From the NCBI RefSeq assembly GCF_051014685.1, contig NW_027478516.1:1081641-1145640 (forward strand): DNA of 64,000 nucleotides. The letters run 5' to 3'. The translations under genes and the position numbers were made by a program. The DNA comes from Ptiloglossa arizonensis (taxonomy: Eukaryota; Arthropoda; Insecta; Hymenoptera; Colletidae). Numbering within the stretch: position 1 is the stretch's first letter; each line of letters opens with the position of its first letter. The notes beneath the pieces were generated by a model. That model saw only the letters and a program-made list of their open reading frames with translations, was not told the DNA's origin and made no database searches. This document shows positions 24,098-37,270 of the stretch, piece by piece.

Positions 24098-27000
24098 TTC
24101 TCGAGTTCGTCAATCCGTTCGCGAGATATGGGGGTTTGAAATTAAGGAACGGTTGAGAAACCATCAAAATTGTCGCAAGTCTGATATTCGAAACCAATAA
24201 CTACAAAGGCTTAGGGGAAAAATACTCATACCTTTGTAATCGGGGGAGTTTCTACTTTCAGATGCAACAGGAATTTCTCGAGTTCGTCAATCCGTTCGCG
24301 AGATATGGGAGTTTGAAGTTAAGGAATGGTTGAGAAACCATCAAAATTTTCGCAAGTGTGATACTCGAAACCAATAACTGGAACGGCCTAGGGGAGAAGT
24401 ACATACACCATTGTAATCGGGCAAGTTTCTACTTTCAGAGGCGACAGGAACTTCTCGAGTACGCCAATCCGTTCGCGAGGTATCGGAGTTTGAAGTTAAG
24501 GAATGGTTGAGAACCATCAAAATTTTCGCAAGTCTGATACTCGAAACCAATAACTACAATGGCCTAGGGCCAAAATACACATACCGTTGTAATCGGGCGA
24601 GTTTCTACTTTCAGATGCAACAGGAAATAATCGAGTTCGTCAATCCGTTCGCGAGATATGGGGGTTTGAAATTAAGGAACGGTTGAGAAACAATCAAAAT
24701 TGTCGCAAGTCTGATATTAGAAACCAATAACTACAAAGGCTTAGGGGAAAAATACACATACCTTTGTAATCGGGGGAGTTTCTACTTTCAGATGCTACAG
24801 GAATTTCTCGAGTTCGTCAATCCGTTCGCGAGATATGGGTGTTTGAAGTTAAGGAATGTTTGAGAAACCATCAAAATTTTCGCAAAACTGATACTCGAAC
24901 ACAATAACTGGAATGGCCTAGGGGAAAAGTACACACACCATTGTAATGGGGCGAGTTTCTACTTTCAGATGCAACAGGAATTCCTCGAGTTTGTCAATCC
25001 GTTCGCGAGATATGGGAGATTGAAGTTAAGGAATGGTTGAGAGACCATCACAATTTTCGCAAGTCTGATACTCGAAACCAATAACTACTATGGCGTAGGG
25101 GAAAAATACACATACCGTTGTGATCGGACGAGTTTCTGCTTTCAGATGCAACAGGAATTTCTCGAGTTCGTCAATCCGTTCGCGAGATATGGGAGTTTGA
25201 AGTTAAGGAATGGTTGAGAAACCGTCAAAATTTTCGCAAGTGTGATACGCGAAACCAATAACTGGAATGGCCTAGGGGAAAAGTACACACACCATTGTAA
25301 TGGGGCGTGTTTCTACTTTCAGATGCAACAGGAATTCCTCGAGTTCGTCAATCCGTTCGCGAGATATGGGAGTTTGAAGTTAAGGAATGGTTGAGAAACC
25401 ATCAAAACTTTCGCAATTCTGATGCTAGAAACGAATAACTGGAATGACCTAGGCAAAAAGTATACACACGATTGTAATCGGTCGACTTTCTACTTTCAGA
25501 AGCAACAGGAAATAATCGAATTCGTCAATCCGTTCGCGAGATATGGGAGTTTGAAGTTAAGGAATGCTTGAGAAACCATCAAAATTTTCGCTAGTCTGAT
25601 ACTCGAAACCAATAACTACTATGGCCTAGGGCAAAAATACACATACCGTTGTAATCGGGCGTGATTCTGCTTTTAGATGCAACAGGAATTTCTCGAGTTC
25701 GTCAATCCGTTCGCGAGATATGGGAGTTTGAAGTTAAGGAATGCTTGAGAAACCATCAAAATTTTCGCAAAACTGATACTCGAAACCAATAACTAGAATG
25801 GCTTAGGGGAAAAGTACACACACCATTGTAATGGGGCGAGTTTCTACTTTCAGATGCAACAGGAATTTCTCGAGTTCGTCAATCCGTTCGCGAGATATGG
25901 GAGTTTGAAGTTAAGGAATGGTTGAGAAACCATCAAAATTTTCGCAAGTGTGATACTCGAAACCAATAACTGGAACGGCCTAGGGGAAAAGTACATACAC
26001 CATTGTAATCGGGCAAGTTTCTACTTTCAGAGGCGACAGGAACTTCTCGAGTACGCCAATCTGTTCGCGAGGTATCGGAGTTGGAAGTTAAGGAATGGTT
26101 GAGAAACCATCAAAATTTTCGCAAGTCTTATACTCGATACCAATAACTACTATGGCCTAGGGCAAAAATACACATACCGTTGTAATCGGGCGAGTTTCTG
26201 CTTTTAGATGCAACAGGAATTTCTCGAGTTCGTCAATCCGTTCGCGAGATATGGGGGTTTGAAATTAAGGAACGGTTGAGAAACCATCAAAATTGTCGCA
26301 AGTCTGATATTCGAAACCAATAACTACAAAGGCTTAGGGGAAAAATACACATACCTTTGTAATCGGGGGAGTTTCTACTTTCAGATGCAACAGGAATTTC
26401 TCGAGTTCGTCAATCCGTTCGCGAGATATGGGAGTTTGAAGTTAAGGAATGTTTGAGAAACCATCAAAATTTTCGCAAACCTGATACTCGAACACAATAA
26501 CTGGAATGGCCTAGGGGAAAAGTATACACACCATTGTAATGGGGCGAGTTTCTACTTTCAGATGCAACAGGAATTCCTCGAGTTCGTCAATACGTTCGCG
26601 AGATATCGGAGAATGAAGTAAAGGAATGGTTGAGAGACCATCACAATTTTAGCAAGTCTGATACTCGAAACCAATAACTGGAATGGCCTAGGGCAAAAAT
26701 ACACATACCGTTGTAATCGGACGAGTTTCTGCTTTCAGATGCAACAGGAATTTCTCGAGTTCGTCAATCCGTTCGCGAGATATGGGAGTTTGAAATTAAG
26801 GAACGGTTGAGAAACCATCAAAATTGTCGCAAGTCTGATACTCGAAACCAATAACTACTATGGCCTAGGGCAAAAATACACATACCGTTGTAATCGGGCG
26901 AGTTTCTGCGTTTAGATGCAACAGGAATTCCTCGAGTTCGTCAATCCGTTCGCGAGATATGGGAGTTTGAAATTAAGGAACGGTTGAGAAACCATCAAAA

Positions 27001-27975
27001 TTGTCGCAAGTCTGATACTCGAAACCAATAACTACAAAGGCTTAGGGGAAAAATACACATACCTTTGTAATCGGGGGAGTTTCTACTTTCAGATGCAACC
27101 GGAATTTCTCGAGTTCGTCAATCCGATCGCGAGATATGGGAGTTTGAAGTTAAGGAATGCTTGAGAAACCATCAAAATTTTCGCAAATCTGATACTCGAA
27201 ACCAATAACTGGAATGGCCTAGGGGAAAAGTACACACAACATTGTAATGGGGCGAGTTTCTACTTTCAGATGCAACAGGAATTTCTCGAGTTCGTCAATC
27301 CGTTCGCGAGATATGGTCGTTTGAAGTTAAGGAATGGTTGAGAAACCATCAAAATTTTCGCAAAACTGATACTCGAACACAATAACTGGAATGGCCTAGG
27401 GCAAAAATACACATACCGTTGTAATCGGGCGAGTTTCTGCTCTTAGATGCAACAGGAATTTCTCGAGTTCGTCAATCCGTTCGCGAGATATGGGAATTTG
27501 AAATCAAGGAACGGTTGAGAAACCATCAAAATTGTCGCAAGTCTGATACTCGAAACCAATAACTACAAAGGCTTAGGGGAAAAATACACATACCTTTGTA
27601 ATCGGGGGAGTTTCTACTTTCAGATGCAACAGGAATTTCTCGAGTTCGTCAATCCGATCGCGAGGTATCGGAGTTTGAAATTAAGGAACGGTTGAGAAAC
27701 CATCAAAATTGTCGCAAGTCTGATATTAGAAACCAATAACTACAAAGGCTTAGGGGAAAAATACACATACCTTTGTAATCGGGGGAGTTTCCACTTTCAG
27801 ATGCAACAGGAATTTCTCGAGTTCGTCAATCCGATCGCGAGATATGGGAGTTTGAAGTTAAGGAATGCTTGAGAAACCATCAAAATTTTCGCAAAACTGA
27901 TACTCGAAACCAATAACTGGAATGGCCTAGGGGAAAAGTACACACAACATTGTAATAGGGCGAGTTTCTACTTTC
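24083..27975 (+). repeat. 22-monomer higher-order repeat, 3,893 bp, copy 1
   Basis: Twenty-two monomers whose boxes read C-F-A-C-B-A-B-E-A-B-F-A-C-B-h-A-C-B-h-C-C-B, where h is an A/B hybrid (CTGGAATGGCCTAGGGC). The next 3,893 bp repeat this order and its private variants, for example GGCGTAGGGG, GATACGCGAAACC, GGCGTGATTCTGC, GAATGAAGTAAAGG and CTGCGTTTAG. The unit is 22 x 177 minus one; the one-base dyad deletion in unit 2-3 accounts for it. The left limit is set by GCTTTTAG here against ACTTTCAG at 27,975. Confidence 0.93.
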
Positions 27976-30900
27976 AGATGCAACAGGAATTTCTCGAGTT
28001 CGTCAATCCGTTCGCGAGATATGGGGGTTTGAAATTAAGGAACGGTTGAGAAACCATCAAAATTGTCGCAAGTCTGATATTCGAAACCAATAACTACAAA
28101 GGCTTAGGGGAAAAATACTCATACCTTTGTAATCGGGGGAGTTTCTACTTTCAGATGCAACAGGAATTTCTCGAGTTCGTCAATCCGTTCGCGAGATATG
28201 GGAGTTTGAAGTTAAGGAATGGTTGAGAAACCATCAAAATTTTCGCAAGTGTGATACTCGAAACCAATAACTGGAACGGCCTAGGGGAGAAGTACATACA
28301 CCATTGTAATCGGGCAAGTTTCTACTTTCAGAGGCGACAGGAACTTCTCGAGTACGCCAATCCGTTCGCGAGGTATCGGAGTTTGAAGTTAAGGAATGGT
28401 TGAGAACCATCAAAATTTTCGCAAGTCTGATACTCGAAACCAATAACTACAATGGCCTAGGGCCAAAATACACATACCGTTGTAATCGGGCGAGTTTCTA
28501 CTTTCAGATGCAACAGGAAATAATCGAGTTCGTCAATCCGTTCGCGAGATATGGGGGTTTGAAATTAAGGAACGGTTGAGAAACAATCAAAATTGTCGCA
28601 AGTCTGATATTAGAAACCAATAACTACAAAGGCTTAGGGGAAAAATACACATACCTTTGTAATCGGGGGAGTTTCTACTTTCAGATGCTACAGGAATTTC
28701 TCGAGTTCGTCAATCCGTTCGCGAGATATGGGTGTTTGAAGTTAAGGAATGTTTGAGAAACCATCAAAATTTTCGCAAAACTGATACTCGAACACAATAA
28801 CTGGAATGGCCTAGGGGAAAAGTACACACACCATTGTAATGGGGCGAGTTTCTACTTTCAGATGCAGCAGGAATTCCTCGAGTTTGTCAATCCGTTCGCG
28901 AGATATGGGAGATTGAAGTTAAGGAATGGTTGAGAGACCATCACAATTTTCGCAAGTCTGATACTCGAAACCAATAACTACTATGGCGTAGGGGAAAAAT
29001 ACACATACCGTTGTGATCGGACGAGTTTCTGCTTTCAGATGCAACAGGAATTTCTCGAGTTCGTCAATCCGTTCGCGAGATATGGGAGTTTGAAGTTAAG
29101 GAATGGTTGAGAAACCGTCAAAATTTTCGCAAGTGTGATACGCGAAACCAATAACTGGAATGGCCTAGGGGAAAAGTACACACACCATTGTAATGGGGCG
29201 TGTTTCTACTTTCAGATGCAACAGGAATTCCTCGAGTTCGTCAATCCGTTCGCGAGATATGGGAGTTTGAAGTTAAGGAATGGTTGAGAAACCATCAAAA
29301 CTTTCGCAATTCTGATGCTAGAAACGAATAACTGGAATGACCTAGGCAAAAAGTATACACACGATTGTAATCGGTCGACTTTCTACTTTCAGAAGCAACA
29401 GGAAATAATCGAATTCGTCAATCCGTTCGCGAGATATGGGAGTTTGAAGTTAAGGAATGCTTGAGAAACCATCAAAATTTTCGCTAGTCTGATACTCGAA
29501 ACCAATAACTACTATGGCCTAGGGCAAAAATACACATACCGTTGTAATCGGGCGTGATTCTGCTTTTAGATGCAACAGGAATTTCTCGAGTTCGTCAATC
29601 CGTTCGCGAGATATGGGAGTTTGAAGTTAAGGAATGCTTGAGAAACCATCAAAATTTTCGCAAAACTGATACTCGAAACCAATAACTAGAATGGCTTAGG
29701 GGAAAAGTACACACACCATTGTAATGGGGCGAGTTTCTACTTTCAGATGCAACAGGAATTTCTCGAGTTCGTCAATCCGTTCGCGAGATATGGGAGTTTG
29801 AAGTTAAGGAATGGTTGAGAAACCATCAAAATTTTCGCAAGTGTGATACTCGAAACCAATAACTGGAACGGCCTAGGGGAAAAGTACATACACCATTGTA
29901 ATCGGGCAAGTTTCTACTTTCAGAGGCGACAGGAACTTCTCGAGTACGCCAATCTGTTCGCGAGGTATCGGAGTTGGAAGTTAAGGAATGGTTGAGAAAC
30001 CATCAAAATTTTCGCAAGTCTTATACTCGATACCAATAACTACTATGGCCTAGGGCAAAAATACACATACCGTTGTAATCGGGCGAGTTTCTGCTTTTAG
30101 ATGCAACAGGAATTTCTCGAGTTCGTCAATCCGTTCGCGAGATATGGGGGTTTGAAATTAAGGAACGGTTGAGAAACCATCAAAATTGTCGCAAGTCTGA
30201 TATTCGAAACCAATAACTACAAAGGCTTAGGGGAAAAATACACATACCTTTGTAATCGGGGGAGTTTCTACTTTCAGATGCAACAGGAATTTCTCGAGTT
30301 CGTCAATCCGTTCGCGAGATATGGGAGTTTGAAGTTAAGGAATGTTTGAGAAACCATCAAAATTTTCGCAAACCTGATACTCGAACACAATAACTGGAAT
30401 GGCCTAGGGGAAAAGTATACACACCATTGTAATGGGGCGAGTTTCTACTTTCAGATGCAACAGGAATTCCTCGAGTTCGTCAATACGTTCGCGAGATATC
30501 GGAGAATGAAGTAAAGGAATGGTTGAGAGACCATCACAATTTTAGCAAGTCTGATACTCGAAACCAATAACTGGAATGGCCTAGGGCAAAAATACACATA
30601 CCGTTGTAATCGGACGAGTTTCTGCTTTCAGATGCAACAGGAATTTCTCGAGTTCGTCAATCCGTTCGCGAGATATGGGAGTTTGAAATTAAGGAACGGT
30701 TGAGAAACCATCAAAATTGTCGCAAGTCTGATACTCGAAACCAATAACTACTATGGCCTAGGGCAAAAATACACATACCGTTGTAATCGGGCGAGTTTCT
30801 GCGTTTAGATGCAACAGGAATTCCTCGAGTTCGTCAATCCGTTCGCGAGATATGGGAGTTTGAAATTAAGGAACGGTTGAGAAACCATCAAAATTGTCGC

Positions 30901-31868
30901 AAGTCTGATACTCGAAACCAATAACTACAAAGGCTTAGGGGAAAAATACACATACCTTTGTAATCGGGGGAGTTTCTACTTTCAGATGCAACCGGAATTT
31001 CTCGAGTTCGTCAATCCGATCGCGAGATATGGGAGTTTGAAGTTAAGGAATGCTTGAGAAACCATCAAAATTTTCGCAAATCTGATACTCGAAACCAATA
31101 ACTGGAATGGCCTAGGGGAAAAGTACACACAACATTGTAATGGGGCGAGTTTCTACTTTCAGATGCAACAGGAATTTCTCGAGTTCGTCAATCCGTTCGC
31201 GAGATATGGTCGTTTGAAGTTAAGGAATGGTTGAGAAACCATCAAAATTTTCGCAAAACTGATACTCGAACACAATAACTGGAATGGCCTAGGGCAAAAA
31301 TACACATACCGTTGTAATCGGGCGAGTTTCTGCTCTTAGATGCAACAGGAATTTCTCGAGTTCGTCAATCCGTTCGCGAGATATGGGAATTTGAAATCAA
31401 GGAACGGTTGAGAAACCATCAAAATTGTCGCAAGTCTGATACTCGAAACCAATAACTACAAAGGCTTAGGGGAAAAATACACATACCTTTGTAATCGGGG
31501 GAGTTTCTACTTTCAGATGCAACAGGAATTTCTCGAGTTCGTCAATCCGATCGCGAGGTATCGGAGTTTGAAATTAAGGAACGGTTGAGAAACCATCAAA
31601 ATTGTCGCAAGTCTGATATTAGAAACCAATAACTACAAAGGCTTAGGGGAAAAATACACATACCTTTGTAATCGGGGGAGTTTCCACTTTCAGATGCAAC
31701 AGGAATTTCTCGAGTTCGTCAATCCGATCGCGAGATATGGGAGTTTGAAGTTAAGGAATGCTTGAGAAACCATCAAAATTTTCGCAAAACTGATACTCGA
31801 AACCAATAACTGGAATGGCCTAGGGGAAAAGTACACACAACATTGTAATAGGGCGAGTTTCTACTTTC
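27976..31868 (+). repeat. 22-monomer higher-order repeat, copy 2
   Basis: Follows copy 1 directly at an offset of 3,893 bp. The only difference I noticed in the comparison is GATGCAGCAGG at 28,867 where copy 1 has GATGCAACAGG at 24,974. Near-identity over 22 different monomers shows duplication of the whole block, not separate homogenisation of monomers. Confidence 0.93.
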
Positions 31869-34168
31869 AGATGCAACAGGAATTTCTCGAGTTCGTCAAT
31901 CCGTTCGCGAGATATGGGGGTTTGAAATTAAGGAACGGTTGAGAAACCATCAAAATTGTCGCAAGTCTGATATTCGAAACCAATAACTACAAAGGCTTAG
32001 GGGAAAAATACTCATACCTTTGTAATCGGGGGAGTTTCTACTTTCAGATGCAACAGGAATTTCTCGAGTTCGTCAATCCGTTCGCGAGATATGGGAGTTT
32101 GAAGTTAAGGAATGGTTGAGAAACCATCAAAATTTTCGCAAGTGTGATACTCGAAACCAATAACTGGAACGGCCTAGGGGAGAAGTACATACACCATTGT
32201 AATCGGGCAAGTTTCTACTTTCAGAGGCGACAGGAACTTCTCGAGTACGCCAATCCGTTCGCGAGGTATCGGAGTTTGTAGTTAAGGAATGGTTGAGAAC
32301 CATCAAAATTTTCGCAAGTCTGATACTCGAAACCAATAACTACAATGGCCTAGGGCCAAAATACACATACCGTTGTAATCGGGCGAGTTTCTACTTTCAG
32401 ATGCAACAGGAAATAATCGAGTTCGTCAATCCGTTCGCGAGATATGGGGGTTTGAAATTAAGGAACGGTTGAGAAACAATCAAAATTGTCGCAAGTCTGA
32501 TATTAGAAACCAATAACTACAAAGGCTTAGGGGAAAAATACACATACCTTTGTAATCGGGGGAGTTTCTACTTTCAGATGCAACAGGAATTTCTCGAGTT
32601 CGTCAATCCGTTCGCGAGATATGGGAGTTTGAAGTTAAGGAATGTTTGAGAAACCATCAAAATTTTCGCAAACCTGATACTCGAACACAATAACTGGAAT
32701 GGCCTAGGGGAAAAGTATACACACCATTGTAATGGGGCGAGTTTCTACTTTCAGATGCAACAGGAATTCCTCGAGTTCGTCAATACGTTCGCGAGATATC
32801 GGAGAATGAAGTAAAGGAATGGTTGAGAGACCATCACAATTTTAGCAAGTCTGATACTCGAAACCAATAACTGGAATGGCCTAGGGCAAAAATACACATA
32901 CCGTTGTAATCGGACGAGTTTCTGCTTTCAGATGCAACAGGAATTTCTCGAGTTCGTCAATCCGTTCGCGAGATATGGGAGTTTGAAATTAAGGAACGGT
33001 TGAGAAACCATCAAAATTGTCGCAAGTCTGATACTCGAAACCAATAACTACTATGGCCTAGGGCAAAAATACACATACCGTTGTAATCGGGCGAGTTTCT
33101 GCGTTTAGATGCAACAGGAATTCCTCGAGTTCGTCAATCCGTTCGCGAGATATGGGAGTTTGAAATTAAGGAACGGTTGAGAAACCATCAAAATTGTCGC
33201 AAGTCTGATACTCGAAACCAATAACTACAAAGGCTTAGGGGAAAAATACACATACCTTTGTAATCGGGGGAGTTTCTACTTTCAGATGCAACCGGAATTT
33301 CTCGAGTTCGTCAATCCGATCGCGAGATATGGGAGTTTGAAGTTAAGGAATGCTTGAGAAACCATCAAAATTTTCGCAAATCTGATACTCGAAACCAATA
33401 ACTGGAATGGCCTAGGGGAAAAGTACACACAACATTGTAATGGGGCGAGTTTCTACTTTCAGATGCAACAGGAATTTCTCGAGTTCGTCAATCCGTTCGC
33501 GAGATATGGTCGTTTGAAGTTAAGGAATGGTTGAGAAACCATCAAAATTTTCGCAAAACTGATACTCGAACACAATAACTGGAATGGCCTAGGGCAAAAA
33601 TACACATACCGTTGTAATCGGGCGAGTTTCTGCTCTTAGATGCAACAGGAATTTCTCGAGTTCGTCAATCCGTTCGCGAGATATGGGAATTTGAAATCAA
33701 GGAACGGTTGAGAAACCATCAAAATTGTCGCAAGTCTGATACTCGAAACCAATAACTACAAAGGCTTAGGGGAAAAATACACATACCTTTGTAATCGGGG
33801 GAGTTTCTACTTTCAGATGCAACAGGAATTTCTCGAGTTCGTCAATCCGATCGCGAGGTATCGGAGTTTGAAATTAAGGAACGGTTGAGAAACCATCAAA
33901 ATTGTCGCAAGTCTGATATTAGAAACCAATAACTACAAAGGCTTAGGGGAAAAATACACATACCTTTGTAATCGGGGGAGTTTCCACTTTCAGATGCAAC
34001 AGGAATTTCTCGAGTTCGTCAATCCGATCGCGAGATATGGGAGTTTGAAGTTAAGGAATGCTTGAGAAACCATCAAAATTTTCGCAAAACTGATACTCGA
34101 AACCAATAACTGGAATGGCCTAGGGGAAAAGTACACACAACATTGTAATAGGGCGAGTTTCTACTTTC
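31869..34168 (+). repeat. 22-monomer higher-order repeat, copy 3 with internal 9-monomer deletion
   Basis: Only 2,300 bp long, 13 monomers. It follows copy 2 through monomer 4, then continues as monomer 13. The join lies between 32,506 and 32,581: upstream ATATTAG is specific to monomer 4, downstream GATGCAACAGG to monomer 13. The 76 bp between are the same in both class C parents. The loss is 1,593 bp, exactly nine monomers. A private T (GTTTGTAGTTAAGG at 32,279) is shared only with copy 4. Confidence 0.92.
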
Positions 34169-35652
34169 AGATGCAACAGGAATTTCTCGAGTTCGTCAAT
34201 CCGTTCGCGAGATATGGGGGTTTGAAATTAAGGAACGGTTGAGAAACCATCAAAATTGTCGCAAGTCTGATATTCGAAACCAATAACTACAAAGGCTTAG
34301 GGGAAAAATACTCATACCTTTGTAATCGGGGGAGTTTCTACTTTCAGATGCAACAGGAATTTCTCGAGTTCGTCAATCCGTTCGCGAGATATGGGAGTTT
34401 GAAGTTAAGGAATGGTTGAGAAACCATCAAAATTTTCGCAAGTGTGATACTCGAAACCAATAACTGGAACGGCCTAGGGGAGAAGTACATACACCATTGT
34501 AATCGGGCAAGTTTCTACTTTCAGAGGCGACAGGAACTTCTCGAGTACGCCAATCCGTTCGCGAGGTATCGGAGTTTGTAGTTAAGGAATGGTTGAGAAC
34601 CATCAAAATTTTCGCAAGTCTGATACTCGAAACCAATAACTACAATGGCCTAGGGCCAAAATACACATACCGTTGTAATCGGGCGAGTTTCTACTTTCAG
34701 ATGCAACAGGAAATAATCGAGTTCGTCAATCCGTTCGCGAGATATGGGGGTTTGAAATTAAGGAACGGTTGAGAAACAATCAAAATTGTCGCAAGTCTGA
34801 TATTAGAAACCAATAACTACAAAGGCTTAGGGGAAAAATACACATACCTTTGTAATCGGGGGAGTTTCTACTTTCAGATGCTACAGGAATTTCTCGAGTT
34901 CGTCAATCCGTTCGCGAGATATGGGTGTTTGAAGTTAAGGAATGTTTGAGAAACCATCAAAATTTTCGCAAAACTGATACTCGAACACAATAACTGGAAT
35001 GGCCTAGGGGAAAAGTACACACACCATTGTAATGGGGCGAGTTTCTACTTTCAGATGCAACAGGAATTCCTCGAGTTTGTCAATCCGTTCGCGAGATATG
35101 GGAGATTGAAGTTAAGGAATGGTTGAGAGACCATCACAATTTTCGCAAGTCTGATACTCGAAACCAATAACTACTATGGCGTAGGGCAAAAATACACATA
35201 CCGTTGTAATCGGACGAGTTTCTGCTTTCAGATGCAACAGGAATTTCTCGAGTTCGTCAATCCGTTCGCGAGATATGGGAGTTTGAAGTTAAGGAATGGT
35301 TGAGAAACCGTCAAAATTTTCGCAAGTGTGATACGCGAAACCAATAACTGGAATGGCCTAGGGGAAAAGTACACACACCATTGTAATGGGGCGTGTTTCT
35401 ACTTTCAGATGCAACAGGAATTCCTCGAGTTCGTCAATCCGTTCGCGAGATATGGGAGTTTGAAGTTAAGGAATGGTTGAGAAACCATCTAAACTTTCGC
35501 AATTCTGATGCTAGAAACGAATAACTGGAATGACCTAGGCAAAAAGTATACACACGATTGTAATCGGTCGACTTTCTACTTTCAGAAGCAACAGGAAATA
35601 ATCGAATTCGTCAATCCGTTCGCGAGATATGGGAGTTTGAAGTTAAGGAATG
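34169..35652 (+). repeat. 22-monomer higher-order repeat, copy 4, truncated
   Basis: Begins like copy 3 (shares GTTTGTAGTTAAGG at 34,579) but retains monomers 5-8, so it does not descend from the deleted form. It differs from copies 1 and 2 by GGCGTAGGGC (not GGGG), GTTGTAATCGG (not GTTGTGATCGG) and CCATCTAAAC. The match ends at 35,652 (GGAATGGTTG against GGAATGCTTG), about 8.4 monomers in. Confidence 0.9.
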
Positions 35653-37270
35653 GTTGAGAAACCATCAAAATTTTCGCAAGTGTGATACTGGAAACCAATA
35701 ACTGGAACGGCCTAGGGGAACAGTACATACACCATTGTAATCGGGCAAGTTTCTACTTTCAGAGGCGACAGGAACTTCTCGAGTACGCCAATCCGTTCGC
35801 GAGGTATCGGAGTTTGAAGTTAAGGAATGGTTGAGAAACCATCAAAACTTTCGCAAGTCCGATACTCGAAACCAATAACTACTATGGCCTAGGGCAAAAA
35901 TACACATACCGTTGTAATCGGACGAGTTTCTGGTTTCAGATGCAACAGGAATTTCTCGAGTTCGTGAATCCGTTCGCGAGATATGGGAGTTTGAAGTTAA
36001 CGAATGGTTGAGATACCATCACAATTTTCGCAAGTCTGATACTCGAAGCCAATAACTACCATGGCCTAGGGGAAAAACGCACATGCCTTTGTAATCGGTC
36101 GAGTTTCTACTTTCAGATGCAACAGGAATTTCTCGAGTTCGTCAATCCGTTCGCGAGATATGGGAGTTTGAAGTTAAGGAATGGTTGAGAAACCATCAAA
36201 ATTTTCGCAAGTGTGATACTCGAAACCAATAACTGGAACGGCCTAGGGGAAAAGTACATACACCATTGTAATCGGGCAAGTTTGTACTTTCAGAGGCGAC
36301 AGGAACTTCTCGAGTACGCCAATCCGTTCGCGAGGTATCGGAGTTTGAAGTTAAGGAATGGTTGAGAAACCATCAAAATTTTCGCAAGTCTGATATTAGA
36401 AACCAATAACTACAAAGGCTTAGGGGAAAAATACACATACCTTTGTAATCGGGGGAGTTTCTACTTTCAGATGCAACAGGAATTTCTCGAGTTCGTCAAT
36501 CCGTTCGCGAGATATGGGAGTTTGAAGTTAAGGAATGTTTGAGAAACCATCAAAATTTTCGCAAAACTGATACTCGAACACAATAACTGGAATGGCCTAG
36601 GGGAAAAGTACACACACCATTGTAATGGGGCGAGTTTCTACTTTCAGATGCAACAGGAATTCCTCGAGTTCGTCAATCCGTTCGCGAGATATGGGAGATG
36701 GAAGTTAAGGAATGGTTGAGAGACCATCACAATTTTCGCAAGTCTGATACTCGAAACCAATAACTACTATGGCCTAGGGCAAAAATACACATACCGTTGT
36801 AATCGGACGAGTTTCTGCTTTCAGATGAAACAGGAATTTCTCGAGTTCGTCAATTCGTTCGCGAGATATGGGAGTTTTAAGTTAAGGAATGGTTGAGAAA
36901 CCGTCAAAATTTTCGCAAGTGTGATACTCGAAACCAATAACTGGAATGGCCTAGGGGAAAAGTACACACACCATTGTAATGGGGCGAGTTTCTACTTTCA
37001 GTTGCAACAGGAATTCCTCGAGTTCGTCAATCCGTTCGCGAGATATGGGAGTTTGAAGTTAAGGAATGCTTGAGAAACCATCAAAATTTTCGCAAAACTG
37101 ATACTCGAAGCCAATAACTAGAATGGCCTAGGGGGAAAGTACACACACCATTATAATGGGGCGAGTTTCTACTTTCAGATGCAACAGGAAAATCTCGAGT
37201 TCGTCAATCCGTTCGCGAGATATGGGAGTTTGAAGTTAAGGAATGGTTGAGAAACCATCAAAATTTTCGC
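35653..37270 (+). repeat. Mosaic satellite; first part copied from the 5.2-5.7 kb type
   Basis: Bases 35,653-36,107 carry the same rare series as about 5,227-5,681: GGGGAACAGTAC, CAAGTCCGATACTCG, TTTCTGGTTTCAG, GTGAATCCG, GGTTGAGATACC, CGAAGCCAATAAC and AAAACGCACATGCC. From there classes F, C, B, A and B follow. No other sequence. Confidence 0.83.
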
